A stretch of DNA of 64,000 nucleotides from Vigna angularis (GCF_016808095.1 NC_068980.1:10276888-10340887), one strand, 5' to 3'. Numbered from the stretch's first letter, positions 49,366-61,456 are shown. A program made the numbers and translations. Notes: generated from the sequence alone by a model not told the origin.

Positions 49366-52300
49366 ATGCATACGGATAGAGGGTGGATTAATTTACCACG
49401 CATCAGCACTGAGTACGAGAGAGGGGTAGAAGAATTTATAGAGTTTGCGCAACGTAATGCGAGTACAAGTGATGATAATGAAGTGAAGTTCAGATGTCCA
49501 TGTGTGAACTGTTTGAATGGGAGGAAGTTGAACGCAAGTGATATTAGGGAACATCTTATCTGTGATGGTTTCATACGAAGTTATACAACATGGATATGGC
49601 ATGGCGAATTAACAGACTTTCCAACTGTCTCTCAAACTGAAAATGTTTATGATTCCACAATGGATATGGAAGATCAAGCAGAAGAAGACAACTTAGAGGA
49701 CATGATCCGCGATGTTGGTGCAGAAGCTTTTGCCCAAGCACATGTGTATGAAACGATGTCCACTGATGCGGAGACTCCTTTGTATGCGGGTTCAACTAAG
49801 TTCACACGGTTGTCAGCGGTGTTAAGGCTCATGAATTTAAAGGCGAGCAATGGATGGAGTGATAAGAGTTTTACAGAATTGTTGTCGTTGTTGAATGAAA
49901 TGCTGCCAGATGGAAATACGTTACCCAATCGTAATTATGATGCAAAAAAAATTCTTTGTCCGATGGGTATGGAATATAAACGGATACATGCATGTCCGAA
50001 TGATTGCATATTATATAGGAATGAGAATGAAGTTTTGATAAAGTGTCCAAAGTGTGGGTTATCACGATACAAGTCAAAAAACAACGGTGAAGATGGTGGT
50101 CACACAGAAAAGAATGGTTCTGCTTTGAAAGTAGTTTGGTACCTTCCACTAGTTGCCAGACTTAAGCGTTTGTTCGCGAATCCCAAAGACGCTAAAAACC
50201 TAAGATGGCATGTGATGAATCAATATTTTTTACATTTCACTTAGTTTATTGTACCGAATTTAATCCGGGAATTGTGTTTAAATGTCCAGTATTTTCCTAT
50301 TTGTACTAATTGTGCTTAAATTGACTAGAAATTCTTATTTTGATTAATTTGAATTATCTAAGCTTAATATTTGCATTATTAATTGTAGGAAAAATTATTG
50401 GATAAAATCCAGGGACTAATTTCTTTTGTGAAGTCATTAATTAGAAGCTTTTGAATTTTTGTTTTAATTTGGAAAGAAAGAAAGGAATGGTGTTACGGCG
50501 GGAATGGTAGCACTTAGCCCAGTGGTAGAAGTGATACACATGTTTCACGGCTGGATGGAAATTAGCAAAAAAATTTAAGCACACATTCACACGGCTATAG
50601 CAAACTATGGGATGAATGAAGAGGTGTTGTCAGCATATGGATTCACTAAGGGGTTGCTATCACGAGGAGAAGGGTGCATTTCATTTTATATTTTATTCAA
50701 TTGTAAGAGAATGAGGCACACACCAAAACATCACATGCGTTTGGTATCAAAGGGGCCACCACCCAGTTTTATTCTGAACATTCTCCACTCAAGTTTTGTG
50801 TTGGCATTTAGTTGGATCTTTGGGAGCAATTCACGTACAAAAGGGAGGAGCTCCATGCTGCAAGATTCTGATCTCTCTGCTTCATCCACTACACACAAGC
50901 TTTCATCCTTCCATTGGTAAAAAGAACACACGGCCCTTGGACAAATATGGATCAGCAAAATATATGAAGGGATAAAAAGCGGGAGCAGCGACTGAAGGGA
51001 ATATTATCCTCACTGAAAAGCCTGGCAGAGGACATGGAAAGGGGGCCATGACTGAACGGAAGAGATGGCTCATAGCTGGTTGGTTTTCCTTTTAAAAAGG
51101 AAGAGACACATAAGGATGGAGGTTACACTCTGAGTCTGGAGACTACTCTTAGTGACAGAACTCAAGATATACACTTCTCGGAGGAACTATCTCAATCACG
51201 CTTTGCTCTTGATCTTTGGAACGTTGTTTTTGGAAACAAGAGGTCTGCATCCAGCATGGGGAGGAAGGAGAAATCGAATAGTCCAGCCGTGACGTAACTC
51301 TTAGTTGCAGTGATCTCACTTGGAACATTTTCTTGGGGAGCTTGGAAGAGTTGGTGTGCATGTTGTCTTCTCTGGAAGTGGATTCAGCACTTCACCATTG
51401 AGTACTCTCTACCCTTTTGATTCCAAAGCTGACATGGTCACATTGTTTAGCATTAGATGTTTCCCTTATTTTCTTACATCCTGTTTTCATGCTTCTTGAT
51501 TAACTGTAATGTTGTTTTGATGAATGAATGATAGAGAACAATTGGATTTTATCTGCATTTAGTAAAAGAAATCTGTCCAGCAGTCACCTTGGTTTTTCCT
51601 TGAGCAATTTGACTAAATAATTGAGTAATATATCTAGTTGAGAAACAAGAGAAATGTATCTTGCCACCCCTGAGATGTACACGTCCAACTGCTATAACCA
51701 AACTCCTGTGTAAAAGTGCAGCAGTTACTGCATTCCACGGTTTGCTGCCCCATTTTTAGAAGTTCATTTCCTTTAACTTGGTTCTCTTGGATTTACTGTG
51801 ATGCAGGTTATTAAGGTAGTTCTCGGTACATTGTCATTTCCAGCAGCAAGATTTTATTTCTTTTGGTTTGTTAGATGATTGAGGAGTGTAGGTGCTGTAA
51901 TTTGCAAGGGTCTTAAAAAAAATCCTTTTTCTAGTTATTTTCTTTGGTTAGTTCAAGTCTGCACCACCTTGCTGTTTTCAGAGATTTAATAATGCATGGC
52001 TGTTTAAAGAATGTTGTTTACGGTGATGGAGAAATGTTGGGCAGGGACATTGAATTGGAAGGGCAGCTGGTCCCATGTTTGAAAAGAAGGTGCTGATTTA
52101 TTTTGAAGAGAATGTAGTTTTTGTTTAAAAATAGTAGAAGTGTATGTTATTCACGTAATAGCAGTGTTGTGTGGTTAGGAAGGAGTAGGTGTTTGGCAAT
52201 GGAGGAATGGTGTGTTGCCACGTCCAGTAGTGGAAAGAAGAAGTTGGTTTTGGCTTCTTCACTTCATGCTTTCACGTGATGGAGATGTATGGCTAGAAGA

Positions 52301-55140
52301 CTTTAGCATTCATTTTAATTTATTGTTTAACCATAGGTGAAGAAAGGTGTGTTTACGTGTGGAAGAAAGGAAAGAAAGGAGAATGTTGTTTTGTCTTTAG
52401 TGAAGTAAGGAGAAGGAGGTGTATTGCTTGGCCTAGGAAAAGCCACGTAGAAAGCTAGCCATTTTACTTTGGATTTGGCACCAAAAGTGAGAGGCACGGT
52501 TTACGGTGGTAGAAGAAATTCCAAATTCACTTTCTTCTTCATTTACGTGAATGAATTGCTTTTCAATTAAGAAAGAAAGAAAAATTTTAATTTTCAATTT
52601 AATTTAATTTACTTTTCCACATTCAAAAACAAACATTCAAAACCCCCCTTTCGTGTGTGATCTGAAACTGAACCGCAATGTTGGTCCTTGAGAGACGACC
52701 TAGGAGTCACATCCTAGCTATGCTGCATTCTTAATTGTGCAATCAAATTTGTATGCGGTGCGACCCGTATCAGCATGCAGATGAGAGAACAACTGATGGG
52801 CTGCTTCGTCATCCAGCTGATTCAAAGCAATGGAAAATTATTGATCAAGAATTCCCCCAATTTGGTGAAGAATGTAGAAATCTTAGGTTTGGCTTAGCTA
52901 CTGATGGAATGAATCCATTTGGTAATTTAAGTACCAATCACAGTTGTTGGCCCGTTATACTGATAATTTACAACTTATCTCCTGGATTGTGCATGAAAAG
53001 AAAGTACATGATGTTGTCAATGTTGATATCTGGTCCAAAGCAGCCTGGAAATGACATCGATGTTTATCTAAGGCCACTAGTTGAAGACTTGAAGTTGTTG
53101 TGGGTTGATGGGGTTGAAATATTTGATGCCTTTGCTTCAGAAACTTTCATGATGCATGCCATGTTATTTTGCACCATTAATGACTTCCCAGCTTACGGTA
53201 ATTTGTCGGGGTACAGTGTGAAGGGTCATAAAGCATGTCCTATATGTGAAGAAAACACTGCAGCTCAACAATTAAAACACGGAAGGAAGACAGTGTATAT
53301 GCGTCATCGGCGATTTTTACAATCTAATCATCCATATCGAAGGTTAAAGAAAGCATTCAATGGAGAACAAGAAAAAGACAATGCACCCATTCCACTTACT
53401 GGACTTGAAGTTGCTGAGAAAGTTAATAAAGTACATCATATATTTGGGAAAACGTCGAAGAAGTCTTCTGTAACGACCCCTTGGAAGAAGAAATCAATAT
53501 TCTTTGATCTTCCATATTGGTCAAAGTTAGATGTTAGACATTGCATAGATGTCATGCATGTTGAGAAAAATGTCTGTGATAGCTTGATTGGTACACTACT
53601 AAACATCCAGGGAAAAACAAAAGATGGAGTGAATGCGCGTTTGGATTTGGTTGACATGAAGATCCGAGAAGAGTTGGCACCAAGAGAGATTGGTAAACGT
53701 ACTTATTTGCCCCCTGCATGTTACACAATGTCCAAACAAGAGAAGATAAGTTTTTGTCTTTGTTTAAAGAGTATCAAGGTACCACAAGGATACTCTTCAA
53801 ATTTCAAGAGCTTAGTGTCAATGCAGGACTTAAAGCTTGTTGGACTGAAGTCTCACGATTGCCACGTCTTAATGCAACAGTTGTTACCAGTGGCAATTCG
53901 TGGAATTTTGCCTAAAAAAGTTAGGCTGACCATAACTCGATTGTGCTCATTTTTCTCGTCAATTTGTAGTAAAGTCATCGATCCTACAAAGTTAGATGAA
54001 CTTCAAAGCGAAATTATCATCATCTTGTGTCAACTAGAAATGTTTTTCCCTCCATCCTTTTTTGACATCATGGTGCATTTACTTGTTCATTTGATCAGAG
54101 AAATAAAGTTGTGTGGACCAGTATACTTAAGATGGATGTATCCTATTGAGCGTTATATGAAGATTTTGAAAGGGTACGTCAAAAATCAATATCGTCCAGA
54201 AGGTTCGATGATTGAAAGATATATTGCTGAAGAAAGTATTGAGTTTTGCTCTGAGTATATGACTAAAGCAAATCCGATAGGAGTCCCTCGGACATCATGG
54301 TTGAGTAGATATTCTACAAGTAAAAGCATCCGAGGTGTGAATGTGGTGACGAAAAGTCGTGAAGAATTGATGCAAGCACATTTGTACATATTAAACAACA
54401 CAGATGAAGTGATCCCATTTTTGGAAGCACATAAAGCCGTTGTAAGGAACAACTATCCACGACAATCAGAGAAATGGCAGTTGATGGAGCATAACAGAAC
54501 ATTCTTGTACTGGTTCAAATCTGAAGTTTCGAAAGAATCATGGTCCTCTGAGACTTTGTTGTGGTTAGCAAATGGCTTGAAGTTTGATGTTGTATGTTGT
54601 ACAGGCTACGAAATTAATAATTGCACATTCTATACAAAAACTTTGGATGATAAAAGCACAGTACAAAATAGTGGCGTCAGTCTAGAAGCTGAGTCACTAC
54701 AGTTTTCAACATCCAAAGATCAAAATCCTATAGTTGGATCCATGAGATACTATGGTAGAATTGAAGAGATATTTGAAGTTGATTACACTAAGTTTTCCGT
54801 TGCACTCTTCAAATGTAAGTGGGTAGACAATAAGAGTGGTGTCAAAATAGATGAATCTGGTATGACACTTGTTGATTTTCGAAAGGTTGGTTATAGAGAC
54901 GAACCGTTCATCATGGCATATCAAGCAAGTCAGGTTTTTTATGTCAAAGATCCTGCGTCTGACCATTGGTATGTTGCTCTCCAAGGAAAAAGGCAAATTG
55001 AAGATAAAGAAGAGAATATAAGTAATCTTCATATCGCTGACAGCCATCCATTTAAAACGACAATAAATTTGGATGACGACCCTCTAATTGATGACATACA
55101 AGCAATACGAGAAGATCACAATGAAGGAATATATATATGA
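49366..55140 (+). CDS. CACTA transposase (TNP2/Transposase_21), interrupted by a solo LTR
   Basis: The element's main transposase. Coding parts are 49366-50212 and 52778-55140; together they make about 1069 residues with no internal stop. The N-terminal Transpos_assoc domain (WINLPRISTEYERGVEEF, CPCVNC, WIWHGE) is followed by ILCPMGMEYKRIHACPNDC and CPKCGLSRYK. The Transposase_21 core contains the LATDGMNPFG motif near 52897, which carries a catalytic Asp of the DDE/D group, then VKGHKACPIC and HCIDVMHVEKNVCDSL. DUF4218 (FDIMVHLLVHLIREI, YLRWMYPIERYMKILKGYVK) and DUF4216 (MRYYGRIEEIFEVDY, FKCKWVD) close the protein. The inserted LTR falls right after the Trp-His pair encoded at 50206-50211; its 5-bp duplication leaves both halves in the same frame. 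As it stands, translation from 49366 ends inside the LTR at about 50244. Confidence 0.93.
50213..52772 (+). mobile_element. Solo LTR (Ty3/gypsy, Ogre/Athila-like), 2560 bp, inside the transposase
   Basis: Begins TGATGAATCAATATTTTTTA and ends GGTGCGACCCGTATCA (TG...CA), with the exact 5-bp duplication GCATG (50208-50212 and 52773-52777). It has no internal gag or pol, no primer-binding site and no second copy of its start. That is what recombination between two LTRs leaves behind. The phrases AATTTAATCCGGGAATTGTG near the start and GAGACGACCTAGGAGTCA near the end are typical of large legume Tat-lineage LTRs (recalled resemblance). Because the target duplication is exact, the insertion is probably younger than the CACTA element. 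Confidence 0.88.
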
Positions 55141-55262
55141 CCAATCCATATGATTATGTATGAATTTCATGTTTGTGTAAATATTTATGGCAATTGTTAA
55201 ATAATATATGTTATTTTATAAGTGCTTTATTTATATATCATCTTATTTATTGTGACAGATAT

Positions 55263-57824
55263 ATGGCTGAGTCACCTCATTCGTCAGGCGATGAAGTCCC
55301 CACCACTTCTAGACGGACGAGAGGAGCAACGAGGTTACGACAGCTTATACTTAGAAGAAATGCAGGTGAGAGGACACCTATCATTATTGACGTGGTCACT
55401 GGAGTTGCATCTGGCCCAAATGCAGATGTATTTAGGTCTTACCTTGGAGTATTGGCACGTGATCGTATCTCTATACTTACTCCATCCTTTGACCATGTTT
55501 CTGAGGCTGATCGGAATCTCATCTGGCAAGATCTATTGGTAAGTTAAGCAATATTGCTCCATCTTCTATATTCATTATATTGATAAATCTGTATTGATAT
55601 AAGGTTATTACTTTCTTTGTTGCAGATAACATTTGATATGCCAAACATCGAGAGCTTAAGGAATAAGTGTTTATCTGCAATTGCAGAAAGATTTCGAGGG
55701 TTTAAGACAAAATTGACGTCTAGATATATATTTGGACCAAAAAGTAATGAAAATCCATGTTCCAAATATTCAGCAATTGACGAAGCAACATGGCGTCAGT
55801 TTGTAGAGCTTCGTTCATCCGAGGCGTGGCAGGTAAGTACAGTAAAATCATTCAATTCATCATTCATAATTCTATATTATGACAATTGTTTCATATTGTC
55901 ATAGGAAAAAAGGTCAAAAGCACAAGGAATAAGCGCTCAGAATAAAAATCCACACATACTGTCTCGTGGTGGATATAGGAAGCTTGAAGAAAAAATAATG
56001 AAGCAGAAGTCAGATAGCAGACTTCCACTTTCTGAGGGTTGTGACCCTCCTCCTCCTCCTTCACCACCATCTCGGCACGAGAAGTGGAAGTTAGCCCGTA
56101 TAAGACCATCGGGCTCCTACACTTCCGAGTCTGCCAGAGAAATATCTGAAAGAATTGTAAGATGTCATTCCTTATATTTTTACATTAATTTTGTTATATA
56201 TATTACATAGATTTTTCTAATGATTTTGAACTTTTGTTATGTGACAGGACTCCTTGGTTGAGCAGAGCTCCCAAGGTCAATTCACACAAGAAGGTCGTCA
56301 AGATATTCTTGCCACAGCTATTGGACGACCTGAGCACCCAGGACGAGTGCGTGGTGCTGGGACTGGCATAGGCATACGACAGTTTTTTGGGTCTTCCTCG
56401 CGTCCATATTCATACGAAAAGATGAAGGAGGAAATAAGAAAAGAGATGACGCAGGAGATCACAAAGAAGGTTCGAGCAGAGTTGTATGATGAAGTTGCTG
56501 ATATGGTTGCGCGCCAGTTCCAGCAGCATTATGAGGATTATGGCAATCGTCCTCCGCCATCTCCTGTAGCGGAACATGTTGTGCCCCCTACAGGTAAACT
56601 TATTTATTTTTGGTAACTAATTTACTTTTTGCATAACCTAACATTTAATTTGACAGGTAGAAGCGGTAAAGGAAGTTGTTCAGCTTCCGGTGCCCCAGGG
56701 GACGACATGGATGAAACTCGTCCATGTCAGTTATTTATTCTTTCTAATACTGGGACCGTGCTAGTGGCTCGTGGTACAGTTTATGAGACAACCACTTTTT
56801 TATGAAACTCAGATCCCATTGTACTTGCATCATCAAGATGTTAGGGAGCTTGCGTCGGGTAGAGAAGAAATTAATATTACACTCATTCAGCTGTGGATGA
56901 TGTAAGTTTATGAAAACCTTTTTATACAATTCTATTTTATCAACTTACTTATATCATATTATTTCTTCATTTTAGGTATATGTCTGATGTTAGTAACAAG
57001 AAGGGGTTCAACGATGTATATGGGTTCATTGACCCCTCTATGACTCATGAAAGAAATAAATTTGATGATATCCAGACATACATCAGCACCTGTTTTGGAA
57101 TGGGGAAGGAGATATATTTTCTCCCTTATATACATGGGTAAGTGAAGTTTGTTAACTTCAACACATTCATTTATTAATTTTGGTATATGATTCATAAGTT
57201 ATTACCAATTTCAGGTGTCATTGGCAGCTACTTGTGATCTCCATACCGGAGAACACTGCTGTCTGGTTTTGTTCATTGCAGAAGTCTCCTCCCAGCTCTC
57301 TTAGACATGTAGTAGATTGGTAAGAATCTCAATGTTTCTACTTTTTTTATATATAAATGTATGCTAAAGGAATTGCTTTTAATAGTTCCCTTGCAACACA
57401 TATGATGTTATCTGGGAGATCTACTGCTACAGCTAAAAAGCTTGCATGGGTTGCCCTTAAGGTTTGGTATTTTAGTCCATACTCATTTACATTTGGTTCC
57501 ATTCAATTGATGTTACTTAACATTTTATAATTATGATGATATATTGTAGTGTAATATACAAACGGGGTCATATGAATGTGGTTACTACGTCATGTTTTGG
57601 ATGATGACCATTATTCGTGCACATTACACCAGTGGATGGGAAACGGTATTATTTAGGTTTCAATTTTATTTTCCCTATAGTTTAGATTTCAAATACACTA
57701 AGTTAAATCATTGTATTTTATGCAGAAATTCAATAGGACTGCTCCAATTCCGGAGAAGTCACTTCAACTTGTGAGGAAAGCACTGGCTAAATATGTAATT
57801 CATTTATATAATAGTATATACTAG
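55263..57824 (+). CDS. CACTA second gene: Transposase_24 domain joined to Ulp1-like C48 protease
   Basis: Exons: 55263-55538, 55626-55832, 55905-56156, 56248-56593, 56657-56901, 56976-57137, 57215-57319, 57386-57461, 57550-57645 and 57726-57824, all GT-AG. The first half is the plant En/Spm Transposase_24 protein (NPHILSRGGYRKLEEKI, HEKWKLARIRPSGSYTSES, GRQDILATAIGRPEHPGRVR), with a charged coiled-coil-like stretch after it. The second half is a Ulp1-type SUMO-protease fold. Its pieces are INITLIQLWMM, DVYGFIDPS, the catalytic His in GCHWQLLVIS, an AVWFCSL strand where Asp is common, and the catalytic Cys in QTGSYECGYYVMFW. One break is visible: in exon 5 a run of six T near 56796 shifts the frame and gives a TGA. 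Elsewhere the frame is open. It may be a real frameshift, an assembly error or an unusual splice. Confidence 0.85.
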
Positions 57825-58139
57825 ATATTAAGATATACTAAGTTCTAAGTTTATGTTTCTAAGTTGTTTGATGTTTTTCTACATTATTATTAGTTTAACA
57901 TTGTACATTCAGTTTTATTTATGCTTCAAACTTGATTTAGGATTATAATTTGATTGATTTATGCTTATAAGAAATTGATTTATGATTCAATTGAATGTAT
58001 TTATGTTTTATTATAATTTTCATTCAAAATATACGTTTCTGGATTATTCTCGACTGTTCTGGCTGTAAATATATATGCAGGTCTGTTTCTGTTATTGGGA
58101 ATGTCGCAGAAACAGACCTCATTTTAAAAAAAAAAACAG
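57825..58139. other. 3' region of the CACTA second gene
   Basis: AT-rich 3' UTR-like DNA leading into the right subterminal repeats. A palindrome AGGTCTGTTTCTG...CAGAAACAGACCT lies at 58080-58118, a perfect 13-base inverted repeat around a short loop that may act in transcript ending. Confidence 0.5.
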
Positions 58140-58515
58140 TGATATATGCCTCGGTTGGTGTCACAACCGAGGTAGAAAAGCGATATATGCCTCGGTTATA
58201 ACCACAACCGAGGCCTAAAGTACTGCGTAAAAAAAAAAAGAAATCTACTGCCTCGGTTCAGACTACAACCGAGGCAGTAGGGTGCAATAAAAAAAAAAAC
58301 CTCTACTGCCTCGGTTCAGACTACAACCGAAGCAGTAGGTGGAACATACGGCCTCGGTTGTAGATGAACCGATGCCAAATCTCCACTCTTTTTGCCTCAG
58401 TTCAAACTGAGGCCAAAAGTGGTACACTTTTTGCCTCGTCTGCATATGCCTCTGTTCGAGAACCGGTGCCTATAATGAAAAACAACCGGTGTCTTTTCTC
58501 CTGGTTGTACTAGTG
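58140..58515. repeat. CACTA right subterminal repeats (GCCTCGGTT family)
   Basis: Seven to eight palindromic units of the type TGCCTCGGTT...ACAACCGAGGC, each about 40-60 bases, separated by A runs, up to the terminal TACTAGTG. The motif matches the left block, which confirms that both ends belong to one element. Confidence 0.93.
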
Positions 58516-58518
58516 CTA

Positions 58519-59246
58519 ATTCACGTTTTTAATCATTTATTTTAAAATAAAATATTTATATACATTTCTTTTGAATAATAAATTAAAATTATATACTTTA
58601 ATTCATTATACGTACTTTTAAAACTTATTTCAAATGTTAGTTGATTTTTTAAATGAATAAATGGTTAAATTTGTTTATATTATTTTTTATTCTATGATTT
58701 ATAATTTTATAAATTTATAATTACTTTATCATTTAATTAAATAAAATGTAAATTTTTTTTTATTATTTAGCATAATTTTATTTTAAAAAATAATACATAT
58801 TTAAGATCATATAAACAACTGTAATAGTTTTGTTAATTATCATCTTTGCATTAAATTATTATTTTTGTTAATATTTATTAATTGTCTTAAAATATATTAT
58901 TAATCTATTTATATATTAGATGACTATAAGATATAGTAGACGTACATTTATTAGTACATTTAATAGATAAATTCTAACAACACATACTAGCAACACATAC
59001 TAGATTAGTATAAAGTTTAGCAACACATTAACACACACTAGATTAATATAATAAACTAGAATAATATAATAAAAGAAATACACAAATGAGATAAGTTTAA
59101 TAATATTAAACGAATTTGTTTATATAGAAAATAAAGATGAATTAGTAAGAAAAAAAAATATTAGTTTAATGATGTATATTAGATTAGATTAGTTTAAAGT
59201 TTAGCAATATATATACTACTAGTATAACAAAAACAAAAAAGATAAG

Positions 59247-59308
<62 letters not shown>

Positions 59309-59560
59309 TAGACAAGTTTGTTTATATACTAAATAAATATAATAAAAAATTTATGCTAATTTAATGATGTATATATACACTAATTAAATAAGTATTAAAA
59401 AAAGATGAATCATTTTATATTTTAATTAGACTAGTCTAGAAACACATTAATTAGACAGAGTATAATAAAAAAATATTAAAGGAGTTTGTTCATATAATCA
59501 TTAAATGAGTTTAGCACAAGAAAAAAGTTATATGAATCATTACATACATTGATTAAACAA
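58519..59560. other. AT-rich intergenic DNA with a TA microsatellite
   Basis: No gene is supported. A pure (TA)n run occupies 59250-59302. Short ACACATACTAG and ACACTAGATTAG phrases from 58980 onward look like the fading edge of the array that follows. Confidence 0.6.
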
Positions 59561-60040
59561 ATTTAGGAATACTCATTAAACGAATTTGTCGATGCATTGA
59601 TTAGACAAGTCTAACAAGAAACACTGGAATAGTTTGTCCATATATTGATAAGACGAGTCTCAATATTCATTAGACAAGTCTATTCATACACATATTAGAC
59701 AAGTTTATTAATACACTTTAAATTGGTCTATTTATTCACAAAGTAAATGAGTCTCTATACATTGATTAAACGAGTCTAGTAGTAGACACTAGATGAGTCT
59801 ATTTGTACACTAACTAGATGAGTCTAATAATATACACTAGACAATTTTGTTTATATACATACTAGACGAATTTATTAATACACAATACACAAATTTGTCC
59901 ATTCACTAATTATATGAGTCTAAACATACACTAATTAAACGAGGCTGGTAATATACATTGTATGAGTGTGTTCATATACTGATTACATGAGTCTAACAAT
60001 ATATATTTTTGACAAGTTTGTCGATACATTGATTAGATGA
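59561..60040. repeat. Degenerate GAGTCTAA-type tandem array, left block
   Basis: The array is built from ACATTGATTAGACGAGTCTA and ATACACTAGATGAGTTTGTC with many substitutions, alternating so that the full unit is about 65-70 bases. There are some seven or more units, none identical. Confidence 0.75.
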
Positions 60041-60204
60041 TTATAGAAAGGTTTAATAGCTTACTTGGTCCCTATGTTAAGTGGTTTTTTTTAGTTTAGT
60101 ACCCGGTTTTAAAAGTGCATACATTAAGTCCCAAAGTTGTAAAAGTTCTATGAATCAAGTCCCTCCCTTTAAATGAGCATACCGTGCTTACGTGTCTATA
60201 AGAT

Positions 60205-60421
60205 ATGATCTTTTTCTTCTCTCTCATCTGTTTTTTTTTCAACGTTTTCTTTTTTATATTAATGATTTTCATAATTGTAAGACATTTTTTTTCCTTTTCT
60301 CTTTCTACAGTTATGATCTTTTTCTTCTCTCTCATCTGTTTTTTTTTTTCAACGTTTTCTCTTTTTATATTAATGATTTTCATAATTGTAAGACATTTTT
60401 TTTCCTTTTCTCTTTCTACAG
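60205..60421. repeat. 107-base tandem duplication in the left TIR of the Mutator-like element
   Basis: The stretch starting ATGATCTTTTTCTTCTCTCT and ending TTTCTCTTTCTACAGTT occurs twice back to back, almost identical. The right TIR has only one corresponding copy. Confidence 0.88.
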
Positions 60422-60552
60422 TTTGGAAACTTTCAATCTAACAAACTCCAAGTTTATAAGGGTCTTGACATTATCACCAACAAGGTCTTTTACATCTTCG
60501 GTACATGCATATTAAATTTACATTTAAATGTGTCTACGTTATAATTAATTTA

Positions 60553-60860
60553 TAATGTAATTTATATAATGTAATTTATATTATTAAATTAATTTATAAT
60601 GTAATTTATATTATTAAATTAATTTATAATGTAATTTATATTATTAAATTAATTTATAATGTAATTTATATTATTAAATTAAATATAATAAAAATTATAT
60701 AATAATAATAATAATAATAATTATTAATATTATTATTATATTATTATTATTATAATTATTATCATTAATATTATATTATTATTATATTATTATTATTATT
60801 GTATTATTATTATTATATTATTATAATTTTTATTATATTTAATTTAATAATATAAATTAC
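60553..60860. repeat. AT-only palindromic core of the Mutator-like element
   Basis: A 30-base unit (AATTAATTTATAATGTAATT plus TATATTATTA) is repeated about four times. ATT/AAT triplet runs follow, arranged so that AATAATAAT on one side faces ATTATTATT on the other. Able to form long hairpins; very prone to length change. Confidence 0.75.
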
Positions 60861-61456
60861 ATTTTAATTTTAATTAAATTTATTTTACAGTATTAATAAT
60901 ATAATACCTACATTTAGTTTGTATAAAAAATATTAAAATACCAAACATTTATTATTCATAAATAATAAATACTTGAAATATTAATTATTTATTATTTTTA
61001 ATAAAATTAAAGCTAACCATAGAAATGTGTTTAGTATGAAAACTTGAAAAGGATTGGTGAACAAAACCTGTGACAACATTAATATGAGATAATTAAACAT
61101 TAATTCTCATAACAACCACCATTGAGAGACGCGTGTGGACACGCCAATAAAATCTTGTGGCCATGGATGTTGAGTTTCGTTATGAAAAAGAAAAAAAGAT
61201 TTCCTATCATTGTGAAAATCAGAAAGAGAAAAAGATGGGCGTTGCAAAAAAAAAAACAAATGAGAGAAGTAAAAATCAAATTTCATAGCTACGTCAGCGC
61301 GGAGTTAACTCTGTTTATGCCAATTTAAGGGAAGAAACTTGATTCATACAATTTTTATAACTTTGGGATGTAATCTATGCACTTTTAAAACTAGGTACTA
61401 AACTGAAAAAAATCAGTTAACATAGGGATCAAGTAAGCAATTAAGCCTTATAGAAA

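Larger units (their letters stand above)
44696..58515 (+). mobile_element. Large CACTA (En/Spm) transposon, 13.8 kb, autonomous-type
   Basis: The ends are CACTAGTAAAAAG and the inverse TTGTACTAGTG, flanked by the 3-bp duplication CTA (44693-44695 and 58516-58518). Inside, in order: a left subterminal repeat block, a GC-rich probable leader, a long spacer, the transposase (49366-55140), the second gene (55263-57824), and a right subterminal repeat block. Both CACTA genes are present in the usual order and strand. The element is now broken by a 2560-bp solo LTR inside the transposase. Without that insert it would be about 11.3 kb, a normal CACTA size. Confidence 0.95.
60050..61447. mobile_element. 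Mutator-like (long-TIR) non-autonomous element, 1398 bp
   Basis: The left end GGTTTAATAGCTTACTTGG and the right end CAAGTAAGCAATTAAGCC are inverses, flanked by an exact 9-bp duplication TTATAGAAA (60041-60049 and 61448-61456). A 9-bp duplication is the mark of Mutator-type transposition. The inverted ends reach several hundred bases: GTACCCGGTTTTAAAAGTGCAT on the left pairs with TGCACTTTTAAAACTAGGTAC on the right, and the TTTTTCTTCTCTCTCATCTG tract pairs with a right-hand inverse. The centre (60540-60860) is extreme AT. No coding sequence. Confidence 0.93.

Noticed and set aside
50510..50545. tRNA-like string TAGCCCAGTGGTAGAAG inside the solo LTR
   Set aside because: No acceptor or anticodon stems could be formed around it.
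58140..58515. Regularly spaced palindromic repeats that superficially resemble a CRISPR array
   Set aside because: Units vary in length, spacers are mostly A runs, and they match the left subterminal block of the CACTA element; plant nuclear context.
60096..60515. Phe/Leu/Lys-rich open frames on both strands
   Set aside because: They arise from a duplicated pyrimidine tract in the TIR of the Mutator-like element.
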